A stretch of DNA of 64,000 nucleotides, taken from NCBI GenBank assembly GCA_958296175.1, contig OY282448.1:2728127-2792126 (forward strand). Reading direction: 5' to 3'. Shown piece by piece: positions 51,738 through 60,362 of the stretch. Position 1 is the stretch's first letter, and each line of letters opens with the position of its first letter. A program made the position numbers and the translations under genes. The notes beneath the pieces are model-generated. The model saw only the letters and a list, made by a program, of their open reading frames with translations. It was not told the DNA's origin and made no database searches. Origin of the DNA: an uncultured Chloroflexota bacterium (GTDB taxonomy: Bacteria; Chloroflexota; UBA11872).

Positions 51738-53600
51738 ATGACGGCGCGGGTCTGGCCGCGGGGGTTGGCGCGGGCCGCCGCCTGGCGCGGGGCGTTGGCG
51801 GCGGCGGTGGTTGCGGTTGGGTGCGCCGTTTTGCTGGTGGCCATGTTTGCGGATGCGAGCCTGGCGCGGCGCCTGGCGCCCTGGATGGTGGGGGCGCTGG
51901 CCGCGCCGGCGGCGCTGTGGGCGCGGCGGGCGGCGCGGCCTGGGGAACGCGCGGCCGCGGCTGGGGTCGGCGCGGCGGCGCTGACCGCGGCGATCGGCGG
52001 GACGCTGATGCAGCTGGGGTCGACTGCGGCCACGGGTTTGGCCGTGCTGGCCGCGGCGGCGGCGGGCGCGGCGGCGGTCACGGCTTACGTGCACAGGGGC
52101 GGCGCAGCCGTGGGTCATGCCGGGAACACGCGGCGCATCGCGGCGGGGGTGAGCGTTCGTTCCGATGGCTGGGTGCTGGCCGCCGCCGCGGTCGCGGCGG
52201 CGGTTGCGGCCGCTGCCGCAGTGGTCGGCGGGCGCACCACGGGAGTGGCGCTGGCGGCGCTGCTGACGGCGGGCGGCGCGCTTATCGCGTGGCGCATGGC
52301 CGCGCCGCGGATTTCTACGCGCGCGCTGACGGCCGCGCTGGCCGCGCTGGCCGTGGCGGCGGCGCCGTTTCGCCAGGTCAGCGAAATCCAGGTGGGCGGC
52401 GTGGCGGTTGGCGTCAGCGACGCGCTGCTGGCCGCCGCGCTGCTGCTGTGGCTGGGGGGGCGGGGTCGGCGCGCGGGGGCGCGCGTCCCCGTCTACGCCT
52501 GGGCCGTGCTGATCTTTACCGCCTGGCTGGGGCTGACGTCGCTGGCGGCGGCGGCGCCGGCGCTGGCGCTGAAGGAGGTGCTGAAGTGGCTGCAAGTAGC
52601 GGCGGGGGTGGCGCTGCTGGCGGACGTGATGCGCGGCCGGCGCGAGCGCCGCACGGTGTTCGTGCTGGTCGGCGCGTCCTTGCTGGCGCAGGCCGTGCTG
52701 GGCCTGGTGCAGACCGCGGCGCAGCTGGGGCCGGCAGGGTTGGTGGTGGGCGGCGTGCTGCGGGCCTACGGCACGTTCGACCAGCCAAACCCATACGGCG
52801 GCTATCTGGCGCTGCATCTGCCGGTGGTGCTGGCGGCGGCGGTCTACGCGCGCGGCTCGCGGCGGCGCTGGCTGCTGCTGCTGGGCCTGCTGATGCTGGC
52901 GGCGCTGCTGGTCAGCCGCTCGCGCGGGGCCTGGCTGGGGTTCGGCGCGGGGACGCTGACGGTGGTGCTGGCGGCCGGGGCGCGCACGGCGCCCGCGGCG
53001 CGGGCGGCCATGGCGGCGCTGGCGCTGGGCGCGCTGGCGCTGGCGGGCGCGCTGCTGGCGGGCGTGTTCGACGGCGTGTTGGCGCCGGACATCGATCAGG
53101 CGCTGGGCGGCGCGCATCCGGTGGCGGACGTGGTGCGGGCGCGCGCGCTAGACGACTTCGCCGTGGCGCAGCGCGTGGCGCATTGGGCGGCGGGATGGCG
53201 TATGTTGCTGGACTGGCCGCTGTTGGGCGTGGGGGCGGGCAATTTCGACGCGGCGTATCGGTTCTACGCGCTGCCTCCGTTCGACGAACCCTTGGGCCAC
53301 GCCCATAACGTGGTGCTGAATTTTGGCGCGGAGGCCGGATTGGCAGGCATGCTGGCGTTTGCGGGCCTTAGTCTGTGGGCTTTGTGGATTGCCGCGTCCG
53401 CGGTGCGGCGCTCGCGCGGCGCCGCGCTGGAGTGGCTGCCGGTGGGGGCCTGCGGCGGATTGGCGGCAATCGTCACGCAGAACATGGTGGACAGCCTCTT
53501 TGTGAGCGGGATGGGATCGATCTTCGCGTTGCTGGTGGGCGCGTGTCTGGCGGCCACGCCGGCGCGCCGGCGCGCCGGCGCGCCGGCGGCGCAGCCATGA
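51738..53600 (+). CDS. O-antigen ligase-like membrane protein
   Basis: A 620-residue polytopic membrane protein. The first 230 residues are a set of very alanine-rich helices not typical of the core family. The ligase/polymerase core follows, with AYGTFDQPNPYGGYLALHLP and DWPLLGVGAGNFDAAY, then HAHNVVLNFGAEAGLAGML; these match the Wzy_C/RfaL family loop with the conserved His. It should transfer or polymerise a lipid-linked glycan on the outer face of the membrane. ATGA coupling to the next gene supports a shared pathway. Confidence 0.87.
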   Translation: MTARVWPRGLARAAAWRGALAAAVVAVGCAVLLVAMFADASLARRLAPWMVGALAAPAALWARRAARPGERAAAAGVGAAALTAAIGGTLMQLGSTAATGLAVLAAAAAGAAAVTAYVHRGGAAVGHAGNTRRIAAGVSVRSDGWVLAAAAVAAAVAAAAAVVGGRTTGVALAALLTAGGALIAWRMAAPRISTRALTAALAALAVAAAPFRQVSEIQVGGVAVGVSDALLAAALLLWLGGRGRRAGARVPVYAWAVLIFTAWLGLTSLAAAAPALALKEVLKWLQVAAGVALLADVMRGRRERRTVFVLVGASLLAQAVLGLVQTAAQLGPAGLVVGGVLRAYGTFDQPNPYGGYLALHLPVVLAAAVYARGSRRRWLLLLGLLMLAALLVSRSRGAWLGFGAGTLTVVLAAGARTAPAARAAMAALALGALALAGALLAGVFDGVLAPDIDQALGGAHPVADVVRARALDDFAVAQRVAHWAAGWRMLLDWPLLGVGAGNFDAAYRFYALPPFDEPLGHAHNVVLNFGAEAGLAGMLAFAGLSLWALWIAASAVRRSRGAALEWLPVGACGGLAAIVTQNMVDSLFVSGMGSIFALLVGACLAATPARRRAGAPAAQP

Positions 53601-54631
53601 CGGAGGAGCGTCCCGCAGCCGCCGGGGCCGCGCCGCGCGACGCGGCGCTGGCGCAAGACGCGGTTCGACAGAAGTTTTTGAGCTGGCGCACGCTGGCCAG
53701 CTTTGCGGCGGCCGGGGCGCTGCTGGCGCTGACCTGGGTGCTGGCCGATCTGCAGCTGGAAGACATTGCGGCGCGCATCCGGTCGGCGAACCCCTGGCTG
53801 ATTCTGGCGGCGTACGGGGTGTTTGGGTTGACCTTTCCGATCCGCACGCTGCGCTGGCGGGCGCTGCTGCTGAACACGGCGCACCGCGAGAACGTGGATC
53901 CGCAGTACCGCGCGCTGGATCTGTTCCAAATCCTCTACATCTCGTTCTTCGTGAACGGCGTGGCGCCGGCCAAGCTGGGCGACATTTATCGGGGCTACAT
54001 GGCACGCGCGAACTACGGCACCTCGCTGACGCGCACGCTGGGCACGGTGGTGTCCGAGCGGGTGCTGGACGTGGGCACGCTGATCGCGCTGGTGCTGGGG
54101 TCGGCGGCGCTGCTGATACGGGCGCCGGAGACCAGCGAGGACGTGGGGCGCGTGCTGGTGATCGCGGCGGCGGCGATGGGCGTGCTGGCGCTGGGGGTGG
54201 CGTTCCTGCTGTTCTTTGGCACGCCGATCTTTGCGCGGCTGCCGCGGCGCGCGGCGGAGGTCTACGAGCGATTCCACAGCGGCGTGTTCGACAGCTGGAC
54301 CTGGCGCAGCGGGCCGCTGCTGCTGCTGGCCAGCCTGGCGATCTGGCTGCTGGAAATGGCGCGGCTGGCGCTGGTAATGCAGGCGCTGGGGCTGTCGCTG
54401 AGCGCGGAGGCGGTGATCTTCGTGGGCACGGCGTCCTCGCTGCTGCTGGCCGTGCCCACGCCGGGGGGGCTGGGGGCCGTGGAAGGCGGGTTGCTGGGGC
54501 TGATGCGTCTGATGGGCGTGGGCTTCGGCGCGGCCGGCACGGTGGCGATCGTGGACCGCGTGATCACGTATTGGTCGGTCGTCTTTACCAGCGGGCTGCT
54601 GTTCGTGCTGACGCGGCTGAAACGCAAGTAG
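53597..54631 (+). CDS. Lysylphosphatidylglycerol synthase TM-domain / flippase-like protein (UPF0104)
   Basis: A 344-residue integral membrane protein with about eight helices. GVAPAKLGDIYRGYMARAN and ERVLDVGTLIALVLG, together with PTPGGLGAVEGGLLGLM near the C-terminus, match the MprF TM domain/AglD family. Members translocate lipids or lipid-linked sugars. Its position directly after the ligase-like gene suggests flipping of a lipid-linked glycan. ATG inside the ligase gene end (ATGA). Confidence 0.9.
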   Translation: MTEERPAAAGAAPRDAALAQDAVRQKFLSWRTLASFAAAGALLALTWVLADLQLEDIAARIRSANPWLILAAYGVFGLTFPIRTLRWRALLLNTAHRENVDPQYRALDLFQILYISFFVNGVAPAKLGDIYRGYMARANYGTSLTRTLGTVVSERVLDVGTLIALVLGSAALLIRAPETSEDVGRVLVIAAAAMGVLALGVAFLLFFGTPIFARLPRRAAEVYERFHSGVFDSWTWRSGPLLLLASLAIWLLEMARLALVMQALGLSLSAEAVIFVGTASSLLLAVPTPGGLGAVEGGLLGLMRLMGVGFGAAGTVAIVDRVITYWSVVFTSGLLFVLTRLKRK

Positions 54632-54636
54632 CGCGC

Positions 54637-55773
54637 ATGCGGGTTGCGATCGACGTGACGGCCGCGGCCACGCAACATGCGGGGATCGGCCGCGCGGTGC
54701 GCGAGCTGGTGGGCGCGCTGCTGCGCGAACCCGAGCGGCCCGACCTGACGCTGGTGTATACGCGGCGCGGCCCGGCGCGCGAGATCGACGGGCTGGCGGT
54801 GTACGAGCGTGTGCGGGTGCGCCGGCTGCCGCTGTCGCCGCGCGCGGCGCTGGCGGCCTGGCACAAGGCGCGCCTGCCGCTGCCGATCGAGGCGCTGATC
54901 GGCGCCGCGCAGGTGTTTCACGGGCCGGACTTCACGCTGCCGCCGCTGGCGCTGGCGCGCGGGGTGCTGACGGTGCACGACCTTTCCTACCTGACGCGCC
55001 CGCAGGACGCGCATCCGGCGCAACGCAGATTCCTGGAATCGGCGGTGCCGCGGTCGATCGGGCGGGCGCGGTCGATCGTGGCCGTGTCGGAAGCCACGAA
55101 GCGCGACTTGATGGAGCATTACGGCCTGCGCGCGGAGCGGATTCACGTCGTGCCGAACGCCGTGCCGGCCTGGTTCGGCGCGATAACCGACGCCGAGGAG
55201 CTGGCGGCCGTGCGGCGGCGGCTGGAATTGCCGGCCACGTTCGTGCTGTCGGTGGGCACGATTCACCCGCGCAAGAACATTGCGGGACTGGCACAAGCGG
55301 CGGCGCTGGCCGCGCGGCGGCTGGGCGACCCGCTCGAACACCTGCACGTGGGCAGCGAGGGCTGGCGGCACGATGAGGTGTACGCGGACATCGCGCGGGC
55401 CGGCGCGCGCGTGCGTTTCCTGGGGTTTCTGGACGACCGCACGCTGCGGGCGCTCTATACGCTGGCGGCGGCGACGGCGTTTCCCAGCCACGCCGAGGGA
55501 TTCGGCATTCCGGTGCTGGAGGCCTTTGCGTGCGGCTGCCCGGTGGTGGCGTCGGACACTCCGGCCGTGCGCGAGGTGGCCGGCGAGGCGGCCGTGTTCG
55601 TCGACCCCGCACGGCCGGAGGCTATCGCGGACGGCTTGGTGCGCGTCGTGGGCGACCGCGCGCGCCGCGAGGCGCTGGTGCAGCGCGGACACCAGCGCCG
55701 ACGAGCGTTTTCATGGGCGCAGGCGGCGCAGGCGCAGCTGGAGGTGTATCGGCGAACGGCGCGGGGAGGTTGA
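54637..55773 (+). CDS. Glycosyltransferase family 4
   Basis: A 378-residue GT-B glycosyltransferase. N-terminal domain MRVAIDVTAAATQHAGIGRA is the acceptor side with GIGR; VSEATKRDL opens the linker; VGTIHPRKNIAGL is the donor phosphate loop and AFPSHAEGFGIPVLEAFACG the E-x7-E nucleotide-sugar site. It should extend a surface glycan with a nucleotide-activated sugar. ATG at 54637, five bases after the flippase-like gene's stop. It is followed by a 214-bp gap that contains a direct repeat. Confidence 0.93.
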   Translation: MRVAIDVTAAATQHAGIGRAVRELVGALLREPERPDLTLVYTRRGPAREIDGLAVYERVRVRRLPLSPRAALAAWHKARLPLPIEALIGAAQVFHGPDFTLPPLALARGVLTVHDLSYLTRPQDAHPAQRRFLESAVPRSIGRARSIVAVSEATKRDLMEHYGLRAERIHVVPNAVPAWFGAITDAEELAAVRRRLELPATFVLSVGTIHPRKNIAGLAQAAALAARRLGDPLEHLHVGSEGWRHDEVYADIARAGARVRFLGFLDDRTLRALYTLAAATAFPSHAEGFGIPVLEAFACGCPVVASDTPAVREVAGEAAVFVDPARPEAIADGLVRVVGDRARREALVQRGHQRRRAFSWAQAAQAQLEVYRRTARGG

Positions 55774-55987
55774 GGGCGGAGATGGAGCGAGGGAACCAGC
55801 GCGGAGGGAGACGGCAGGCCGAGCGCGCGGGGACGCGGGCTCGACGACGTTGCCCTGGATCAGCGGCTGCTCCGACGGGCCGAGCGCGGGGGGACGCGGG
55901 GGCCTGGGGCTGCGCTCGGACGCGAATGTTCGCTGGTGGACTGGCGAACGACGCGGGCGCAGTGGCTAGAATGCGGCGGAGGTTGCG
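55774..55987. repeat. Gap with 61-bp-period direct repeat and possible promoter
   Basis: GGCCGAGCGCGCGGGGACG (55817) recurs as GGCCGAGCGCGGGGGGACG at 55878, 61 bp away. TAGAAT at 55967-55972 is a plausible -10 for the next gene; GCGGAGG lies just before its GTG. No gene seen. Confidence 0.5.
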
Positions 55988-56608
55988 GTGAACCCTGAGC
56001 TGCTTCAGATCTACGGCATCATTGGCGGGGCGTCGTACCTGGTCGGCAGCGTGCCGATGGCGCTGATCGTCACGGCGCTGTTCAAGCGGGTGGACCTGCG
56101 CAGCACGGGGTCGGGCAGCCTGGGCATCTACAACACCTTTTTCCGGGCGGGCAAGCTGCCGGGGGTGACGGCGCTGCTGTGGAACCTGGCGGCGGCCACC
56201 TGTGTGATCCTGCTGGCGCGCGTGCTGGCGCCGGGCGATGCGGTTGCCGAGCTGATTGCGGTGACCGCGGTGGTGGCGGGCAGCATGTGGCAGCTTTTTG
56301 CACGGTTCCGGGGCAGCCGCGGGACCACCACGCTGGGGTTCGCGCTGCTGGTGGGGAACCCGCCGCTGTGGGCCGCGTGTTTCGGCGTCTGGCTGCTGGC
56401 GCTGTTGCCGCGGCGGCGCACCACGGACGCCACGCCGGCGCTGCATCTGATGCTGCCGGCCATCTTTGGGCTGATGGCCTGGTCGTGGAGCTACGCGGTT
56501 GCCGGCGCGGTGCTGGGCGTGCTGCTGGAGGCGAAGCGCCGCTCCAGTCCCGACGACGCGCTGGCGCTGGGCTTGTATCGGCGCTTCGGCATCAACACCA
56601 ACAGCTAG
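55988..56608 (+). CDS. Divergent PlsY-like membrane protein
   Basis: A 206-residue, six-helix protein resembling the acyl-phosphate:glycerol-3-phosphate acyltransferase PlsY. LVGSVPMALIV matches motif 1, DLRSTGSGSLGIYN aligns with the GSGNxGATN motif, and LFARFRGSRGTTTLG with the FKGGKG motif. Several residues conserved in true PlsY differ: GSGN is GSGS, GATN is GIYN, GGKG is GSRG and the expected GH before the third motif is GS. It may be an acyltransferase with another substrate. GTG start with GGAGG upstream. Embedded among glycosyltransferases. Confidence 0.72.
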   Translation: MNPELLQIYGIIGGASYLVGSVPMALIVTALFKRVDLRSTGSGSLGIYNTFFRAGKLPGVTALLWNLAAATCVILLARVLAPGDAVAELIAVTAVVAGSMWQLFARFRGSRGTTTLGFALLVGNPPLWAACFGVWLLALLPRRRTTDATPALHLMLPAIFGLMAWSWSYAVAGAVLGVLLEAKRRSSPDDALALGLYRRFGINTNS

Positions 56609-56626
56609 ACCGCGAGAGGCCGCGCC

Positions 56627-57685
56627 CTGCGGATTGCGTTCAACGCCTGGTTCCGCCGCCACCCCGCCACGGGTTCCGGCCAATATCTGGACGCGCTGGC
56701 GCGGGCGCTGCGGGCGGGGTACCCCGACCTGGCAATCATCGAGCACACGCCTGCGGCGCGGCTGCGCGGCGCGGCGGCGAAGGTGTGCTGGGAACAGGCG
56801 CTCTGGCCCTGGCGGGCGCGCGGCGCGCTGGGCCACGCGCCGTATCTGGCGCCGCCAGTCGCCGGCGGGCCGTGGGTGGTGACGGTGCACGACATGATCC
56901 CGTTCGTGCTGCCGGCCTACGGGGCCGGCGCGGGGGCCACGCTGTACCGCTGGCTGGTGCGGGCGGGGCTGCGGCGGGCGGCGGCGCTGATCGCCGATTC
57001 GGAATGGACGCGGCGCGACCTGGTTCGCATTGGCGGCGTTCCGCCAGCGCGGGTGCGCGTGACGCCGTTGGGCGTGGAGGATCGGTTCTCGCCTGGCAGT
57101 ACGACGGAACGGGCCGCCGCGCGCCAACGGCTTGGGCTGCCCGAGCGGTATGGGCTGTACCTGGGCACGCGCGACCTGCGCAAGAACTTGCAGGTGGCGC
57201 TGGCGGCCTGGCCGGCCGTGTGGCGGGCGAGCGGACTGCCGCTGGTGATTGCGGGACGAGCGCCGCGCAGCGGCAGCCGGGTGTTCGTGGACTGGTTCGC
57301 CAACCTCGACCCGCAGGCGGCGGCCTGGCTGCACGTGATTGGCCCGGTGGCCGAACGCGACAAGCCGGACCTCTACCGCGCGGCCGAGGTTTTTGTGTTT
57401 CCATCGCGCTACGAAGGCTTTGGGCTGGACCCGCTGGAAGCGATGGCCAGCGGCGCGCCGGTGGTTGCGGCCGACGCGACGTCGCTGCCCGAGGTCGTGG
57501 GCGACGCGGGTCGTCTGGTAGAACCCAACGACCCACGCGCCTGGAGCGACGCCGTGCTGGAGATCGTGCAACATCCGACCGTTGCCAATGACCTGCGCGA
57601 CCGCGGGCTGGCGCGCGCGGCGGCCTTCACCTGGGCGCGCACGGCGGAGCTGACGTATGCGGTGTATCGGGCGGTTGGCGCATGA
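56627..57685 (+). CDS. Glycosyltransferase family 4 with probable CTG start
   Basis: A GT-B glycosyltransferase (352 aa). The frame reads LRIAFNAWFRRHPATGSGQY from a CTG at 56627, exactly what the family N-terminus requires, but between the PlsY-like stop (56606) and this point there is no ATG, GTG or TTG. GAGAGG lies 8 nt before the CTG. The first standard start inside would remove about 52 residues. Donor-site motifs YLGTRDLRKNLQVAL and VFPSRYEGFGLDPLEAMASG are intact. A CTG start or a sequence error upstream explains this. Confidence 0.85.
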   Translation: MRIAFNAWFRRHPATGSGQYLDALARALRAGYPDLAIIEHTPAARLRGAAAKVCWEQALWPWRARGALGHAPYLAPPVAGGPWVVTVHDMIPFVLPAYGAGAGATLYRWLVRAGLRRAAALIADSEWTRRDLVRIGGVPPARVRVTPLGVEDRFSPGSTTERAAARQRLGLPERYGLYLGTRDLRKNLQVALAAWPAVWRASGLPLVIAGRAPRSGSRVFVDWFANLDPQAAAWLHVIGPVAERDKPDLYRAAEVFVFPSRYEGFGLDPLEAMASGAPVVAADATSLPEVVGDAGRLVEPNDPRAWSDAVLEIVQHPTVANDLRDRGLARAAAFTWARTAELTYAVYRAVGA

Positions 57686-57771
57686 GGCCGCCGGGTCGAT
57701 TGGTGGTTTACGAGCGTTGCGCCGCGGCGGCGCCTGCGCCGCCTGGGGGCGCGGCAGGCAAGGGCGGCTGA
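57682..57771 (+). CDS. Possible 29-residue ORF between two glycosyltransferases
   Basis: ATG overlaps the stop of the preceding gene (ATGA) and the frame ends at TGA 57771, 3 bp before the next ATG. The peptide starts MRPPGRLVVYERC and ends Gly/Ala/Pro-rich. No homology is recognised and the overlap may be chance. Confidence 0.2.
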   Translation: MRPPGRLVVYERCAAAAPAPPGGAAGKGG

Positions 57772-57774
57772 GCA

Positions 57775-58872
57775 ATGCGCGTGCTGATGATCTCGAAAGC
57801 GCTGGTGGCGGGGGCGCATCACGACAAGCTGCGGGCGCTGGGCGCGCACGCCGACCTGGAGCTGCTGGCGGTGTCGCCGGACCAGTGGATCGAGGACGGC
57901 CGCCGCGTGGTTGCGGAACGCCCCGCGCCGCGCGGCTACGAGATGGCCTACACGCCGCTGCGGCTGAACGGGCGCTACCACCTGTATTGGTTCCGCGGTC
58001 TGCGCCGGCTGCTGCGCAGCTATCGGCCCCAGGTGCTGCACGTGGACGAGGAACCGTACAACCTGTCGGCGGCCATTGCCTGCCGCGACGCGGCCGCCTT
58101 TGGGGTGCGGCCGGTGGTGTTCGCCTGGCAGAACCTGACGCGGCGCTACCCGCCGCCGTTTCGCTGGCTGGAGCGCTACGTGCTGGAGCGCGCGGACGCG
58201 ATCGCCGGCACCAATGCGGCGGCCGAGGTGCTGCGGCACAAGGGCCACCGGCGGCGGATTGCCGTGATTCCGCAGTTTGGCGTGGATCCCGAGGTCTTTG
58301 CGCCGCGGCCCGAACCTCGGGACGCCGAGCGGTTCGTGGTGGGTTACGCCGGGCGGCTGGTGGCGGCCAAGGGCGTGGACGTGTTGATCCGCGCGGTTGG
58401 CGCCATAGGCGGCGGCGCGGAACTGGCCATTGCGGGCAGCGGTCCGGCGGCGCCGGATCTGCGTCGCATTGCGGCCAGCATGCGCGGCGTGACCTTCGAG
58501 GGCGTAATGGCCAGCGCGGCCATGCCGGCGTTCTACCGACGGCTGGACGCGTTCGTGCTGCCCACCGTGGGGCGGCGCGGCTGGACGGAGCAGTTTGGCC
58601 GCGCGGCCGTGGAGGCCATGGCCTGCGGGACGCCCACGGTGGTGACGGACAGCGGCGAGCTTCCGCACGTGGTGGGCGGCGCGGGCGAGATCGTGCCGGC
58701 GGGCGACGTGCACGCGCTGGCCGACACGCTGGCGCGGCTGCGCCGCGACCCCGAACGGCGGGCGCAGCTGGCGGCAGCAGGACGCGCCCGAGTGCTGGAC
58801 GCATTCACGACCGAGCGCGTGGCGGCGGCAACCGCCGCGTTCTACCGCGAGGTGGCCGCCGACGGCGGCTGA
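57775..58872 (+). CDS. Glycosyltransferase family 4
   Basis: A third GT4 (365 aa). It starts MRVLMISKALVAGAHHDKLR; VLHVDEEPYN and the long N-terminal domain with LTRRYPPPFRWLERYVL suit a large acceptor. The donor half shows VGYAGRLVAAKGVDVLI, AIAGSGPAAPDL and the E-x7-E region PTVGRRGWTEQFGRAAVEAMACG. Probably transfers a sugar to the same surface glycan as the other two. ATG start 3 bp after the 29-codon frame. Confidence 0.93.
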   Translation: MRVLMISKALVAGAHHDKLRALGAHADLELLAVSPDQWIEDGRRVVAERPAPRGYEMAYTPLRLNGRYHLYWFRGLRRLLRSYRPQVLHVDEEPYNLSAAIACRDAAAFGVRPVVFAWQNLTRRYPPPFRWLERYVLERADAIAGTNAAAEVLRHKGHRRRIAVIPQFGVDPEVFAPRPEPRDAERFVVGYAGRLVAAKGVDVLIRAVGAIGGGAELAIAGSGPAAPDLRRIAASMRGVTFEGVMASAAMPAFYRRLDAFVLPTVGRRGWTEQFGRAAVEAMACGTPTVVTDSGELPHVVGGAGEIVPAGDVHALADTLARLRRDPERRAQLAAAGRARVLDAFTTERVAAATAAFYREVAADGG

Positions 58873-59105
58873 GCCGCCAGCGCGAGCGGGAGGACGCGCA
58901 CCCGCGGCTGGCCAGGCGGCCGTCGACGGGCCGCGGTCCGAGCCGCCGCCCAGACGGGAGGCCGCGCCATGGTTCGCGGCGGCGGCGTGGTGGACAATAG
59001 CGTAGGTTGACGCCCTGGGCCCGCGGCGCAACGCACGCGGGGCTTGGCAGCGCCAACGACGACCGAAGCGCCGCGGCCAGCGGCGCGCTGCAAAGGAGTG
59101 GGGTA
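58873..59105. other. Gap before the small 68-residue gene
   Basis: No gene seen. GGCAACGCACGCGG-type DNA precedes the small gene; CAATAG near 58995 is a weak -10. The last 15 bp give AAAGGAG, an unusually good ribosome site for a TTG start. Confidence 0.35.
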
Positions 59106-59312
59106 TTGGCCTCCAGACGACGCGTCTCGCTGAGCGACTTGTATGCGGAAGCCTGCCGGCGCATGGACATCACGCCGGAGGAGGCGCTGGGCTGCGAACG
59201 CCAGTCCGACCGCCTGCGCCTGATGATTGCCCAGGATCGCTGGACGGATTTCGAGCTGATCGACGACCCGGAAAACGACCGCCTGGTGCTGGGCGCGGAG
59301 ATGGAGTCCTAA
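59106..59312 (+). CDS. Small hypothetical protein, 68 aa
   Basis: TTG start at 59106, preceded by AAAGGAG with about 8-nt spacing. The peptide LASRRRVSLSDLYAEACRRM continues MDITPEEALGCERQ and ends with an acidic, strand-like DDPENDRLVLGAEMES. It is charged, soluble and well composed for a real small protein, with two helices predicted by eye. I do not recognise the family. It faces the UbiA-type gene (convergent). Confidence 0.6.
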   Translation: MASRRRVSLSDLYAEACRRMDITPEEALGCERQSDRLRLMIAQDRWTDFELIDDPENDRLVLGAEMES

Positions 59313-59400
59313 GCCGCCGGCGCACGCCGGGGGCGGCGGGCAGGGTTCCGCCGTTCGCGCATCCGCGGCGGCGGGCGCGGGCGGGCGGCTAGCCGCCGGC

Positions 59401-60303
59401 TTAGCTGCCGGCTTCGCCGCCGAACTGCAAGATTGCCCAGCAGGCCGCCACCCACACGACCAGCGAGGCCAGAATCCCGCGGTCGCGCCAGAGCAGCCGT
59501 TCCGGCGCCTCGCCGTCGCCGCGCGCCAGCAGCGCGTCAAGGTAGCGCAAGATTCCGTACAGCGCGATGGGCGCGGTGAGCATCATCAGGTGGTTGGCCG
59601 GCAGGTTGGGCGCGGAAAACGTGTAGAGCGTGTAGCTGAGCACGCTGGTGGAGGCGGCGAGCATGACCAGCGTGCGCAGAAACTCCGGCGTGTAACGGGC
59701 CAGCACCGGCCGCGCGCTGGCGGCCTGCGGCCCGCGGCTGAGTTCGGCCCAGCGCTTGCCCACGGCCAGGAACAGCGCCAGCGAGAAGACGCAGCAGTAC
59801 AGCCAGGGCGAGACGGCCACCCCAATGGCCAACGCGCCGCTCACCGCGCGCACGACGAACCCGCCGGCGATGACCAGCAGTTCGATGATGGCCGCGTGCT
59901 TGAGCCAGAGCGAATAGCCCAGCAGAAGCGCGGCAAACAGCGCCAGCGCCAGCGCCAGCGGCCGCGACAGGAGGAACGCCAGCGCCAGCGCCCCGGCCAC
60001 GGCCAGCAGCCCGGCAGGCAGGGCTGCGCGGGCCGGGAGGCGCCCGTCGGCAATCGGGCGGCGGCGCTTGCTGGGATGGCGGCGGTCGAGCGGCGCATCG
60101 ATCACGTCGTTGATGACGTACGACCCCGCCGAGACCAGCGTGACGAGAGCGCAGGCGGCCGCGGCCAGCAGCACGCTGTCGGCGTTGCGGAACTCCAGCG
60201 CGAACAGCAGCGCGGCCAGCACCACCAGGTTCTTGGGCCACTGCTGCGGCCGTCCGCTCTCCAGCAACGCGGCCGCCCCCGCCGCCAGGCCGCGCCGCGT
60301 CAT
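59401..60303 (-). CDS. UbiA prenyltransferase, decaprenyl-phosphate phosphoribosyltransferase-like
   Basis: A 300-residue, nine-helix UbiA enzyme. RPQQWPKNLVVLAALLFAL and INDVIDAPLDRRHPSKRRRP with IADG match the mycobacterial DPPRS branch (NDxxDxxxDxxHPxKxxRPIA). The second acidic region is replaced by YSLWLKHAAIIELLVIAGGF, with VVRAVSGALAIG and SPWLYCCVFSLALFLAVGKR, again like DPPRS. It would make decaprenyl- or undecaprenyl-phosphoryl-5-phosphoribose, the precursor of lipid-linked arabinose. No DprE1/E2-like gene is in the window. Start ATG 60303. Confidence 0.85.
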   Translation of the reverse strand: MTRRGLAAGAAALLESGRPQQWPKNLVVLAALLFALEFRNADSVLLAAAACALVTLVSAGSYVINDVIDAPLDRRHPSKRRRPIADGRLPARAALPAGLLAVAGALALAFLLSRPLALALALFAALLLGYSLWLKHAAIIELLVIAGGFVVRAVSGALAIGVAVSPWLYCCVFSLALFLAVGKRWAELSRGPQAASARPVLARYTPEFLRTLVMLAASTSVLSYTLYTFSAPNLPANHLMMLTAPIALYGILRYLDALLARGDGEAPERLLWRDRGILASLVVWVAACWAILQFGGEAGS

Positions 60304-60362
60304 GGGCGCTCGCGGCCGCCAGGCGCGGCGCCGGTTGCCACCGCTCCCCGCCGGGCCAGGGC

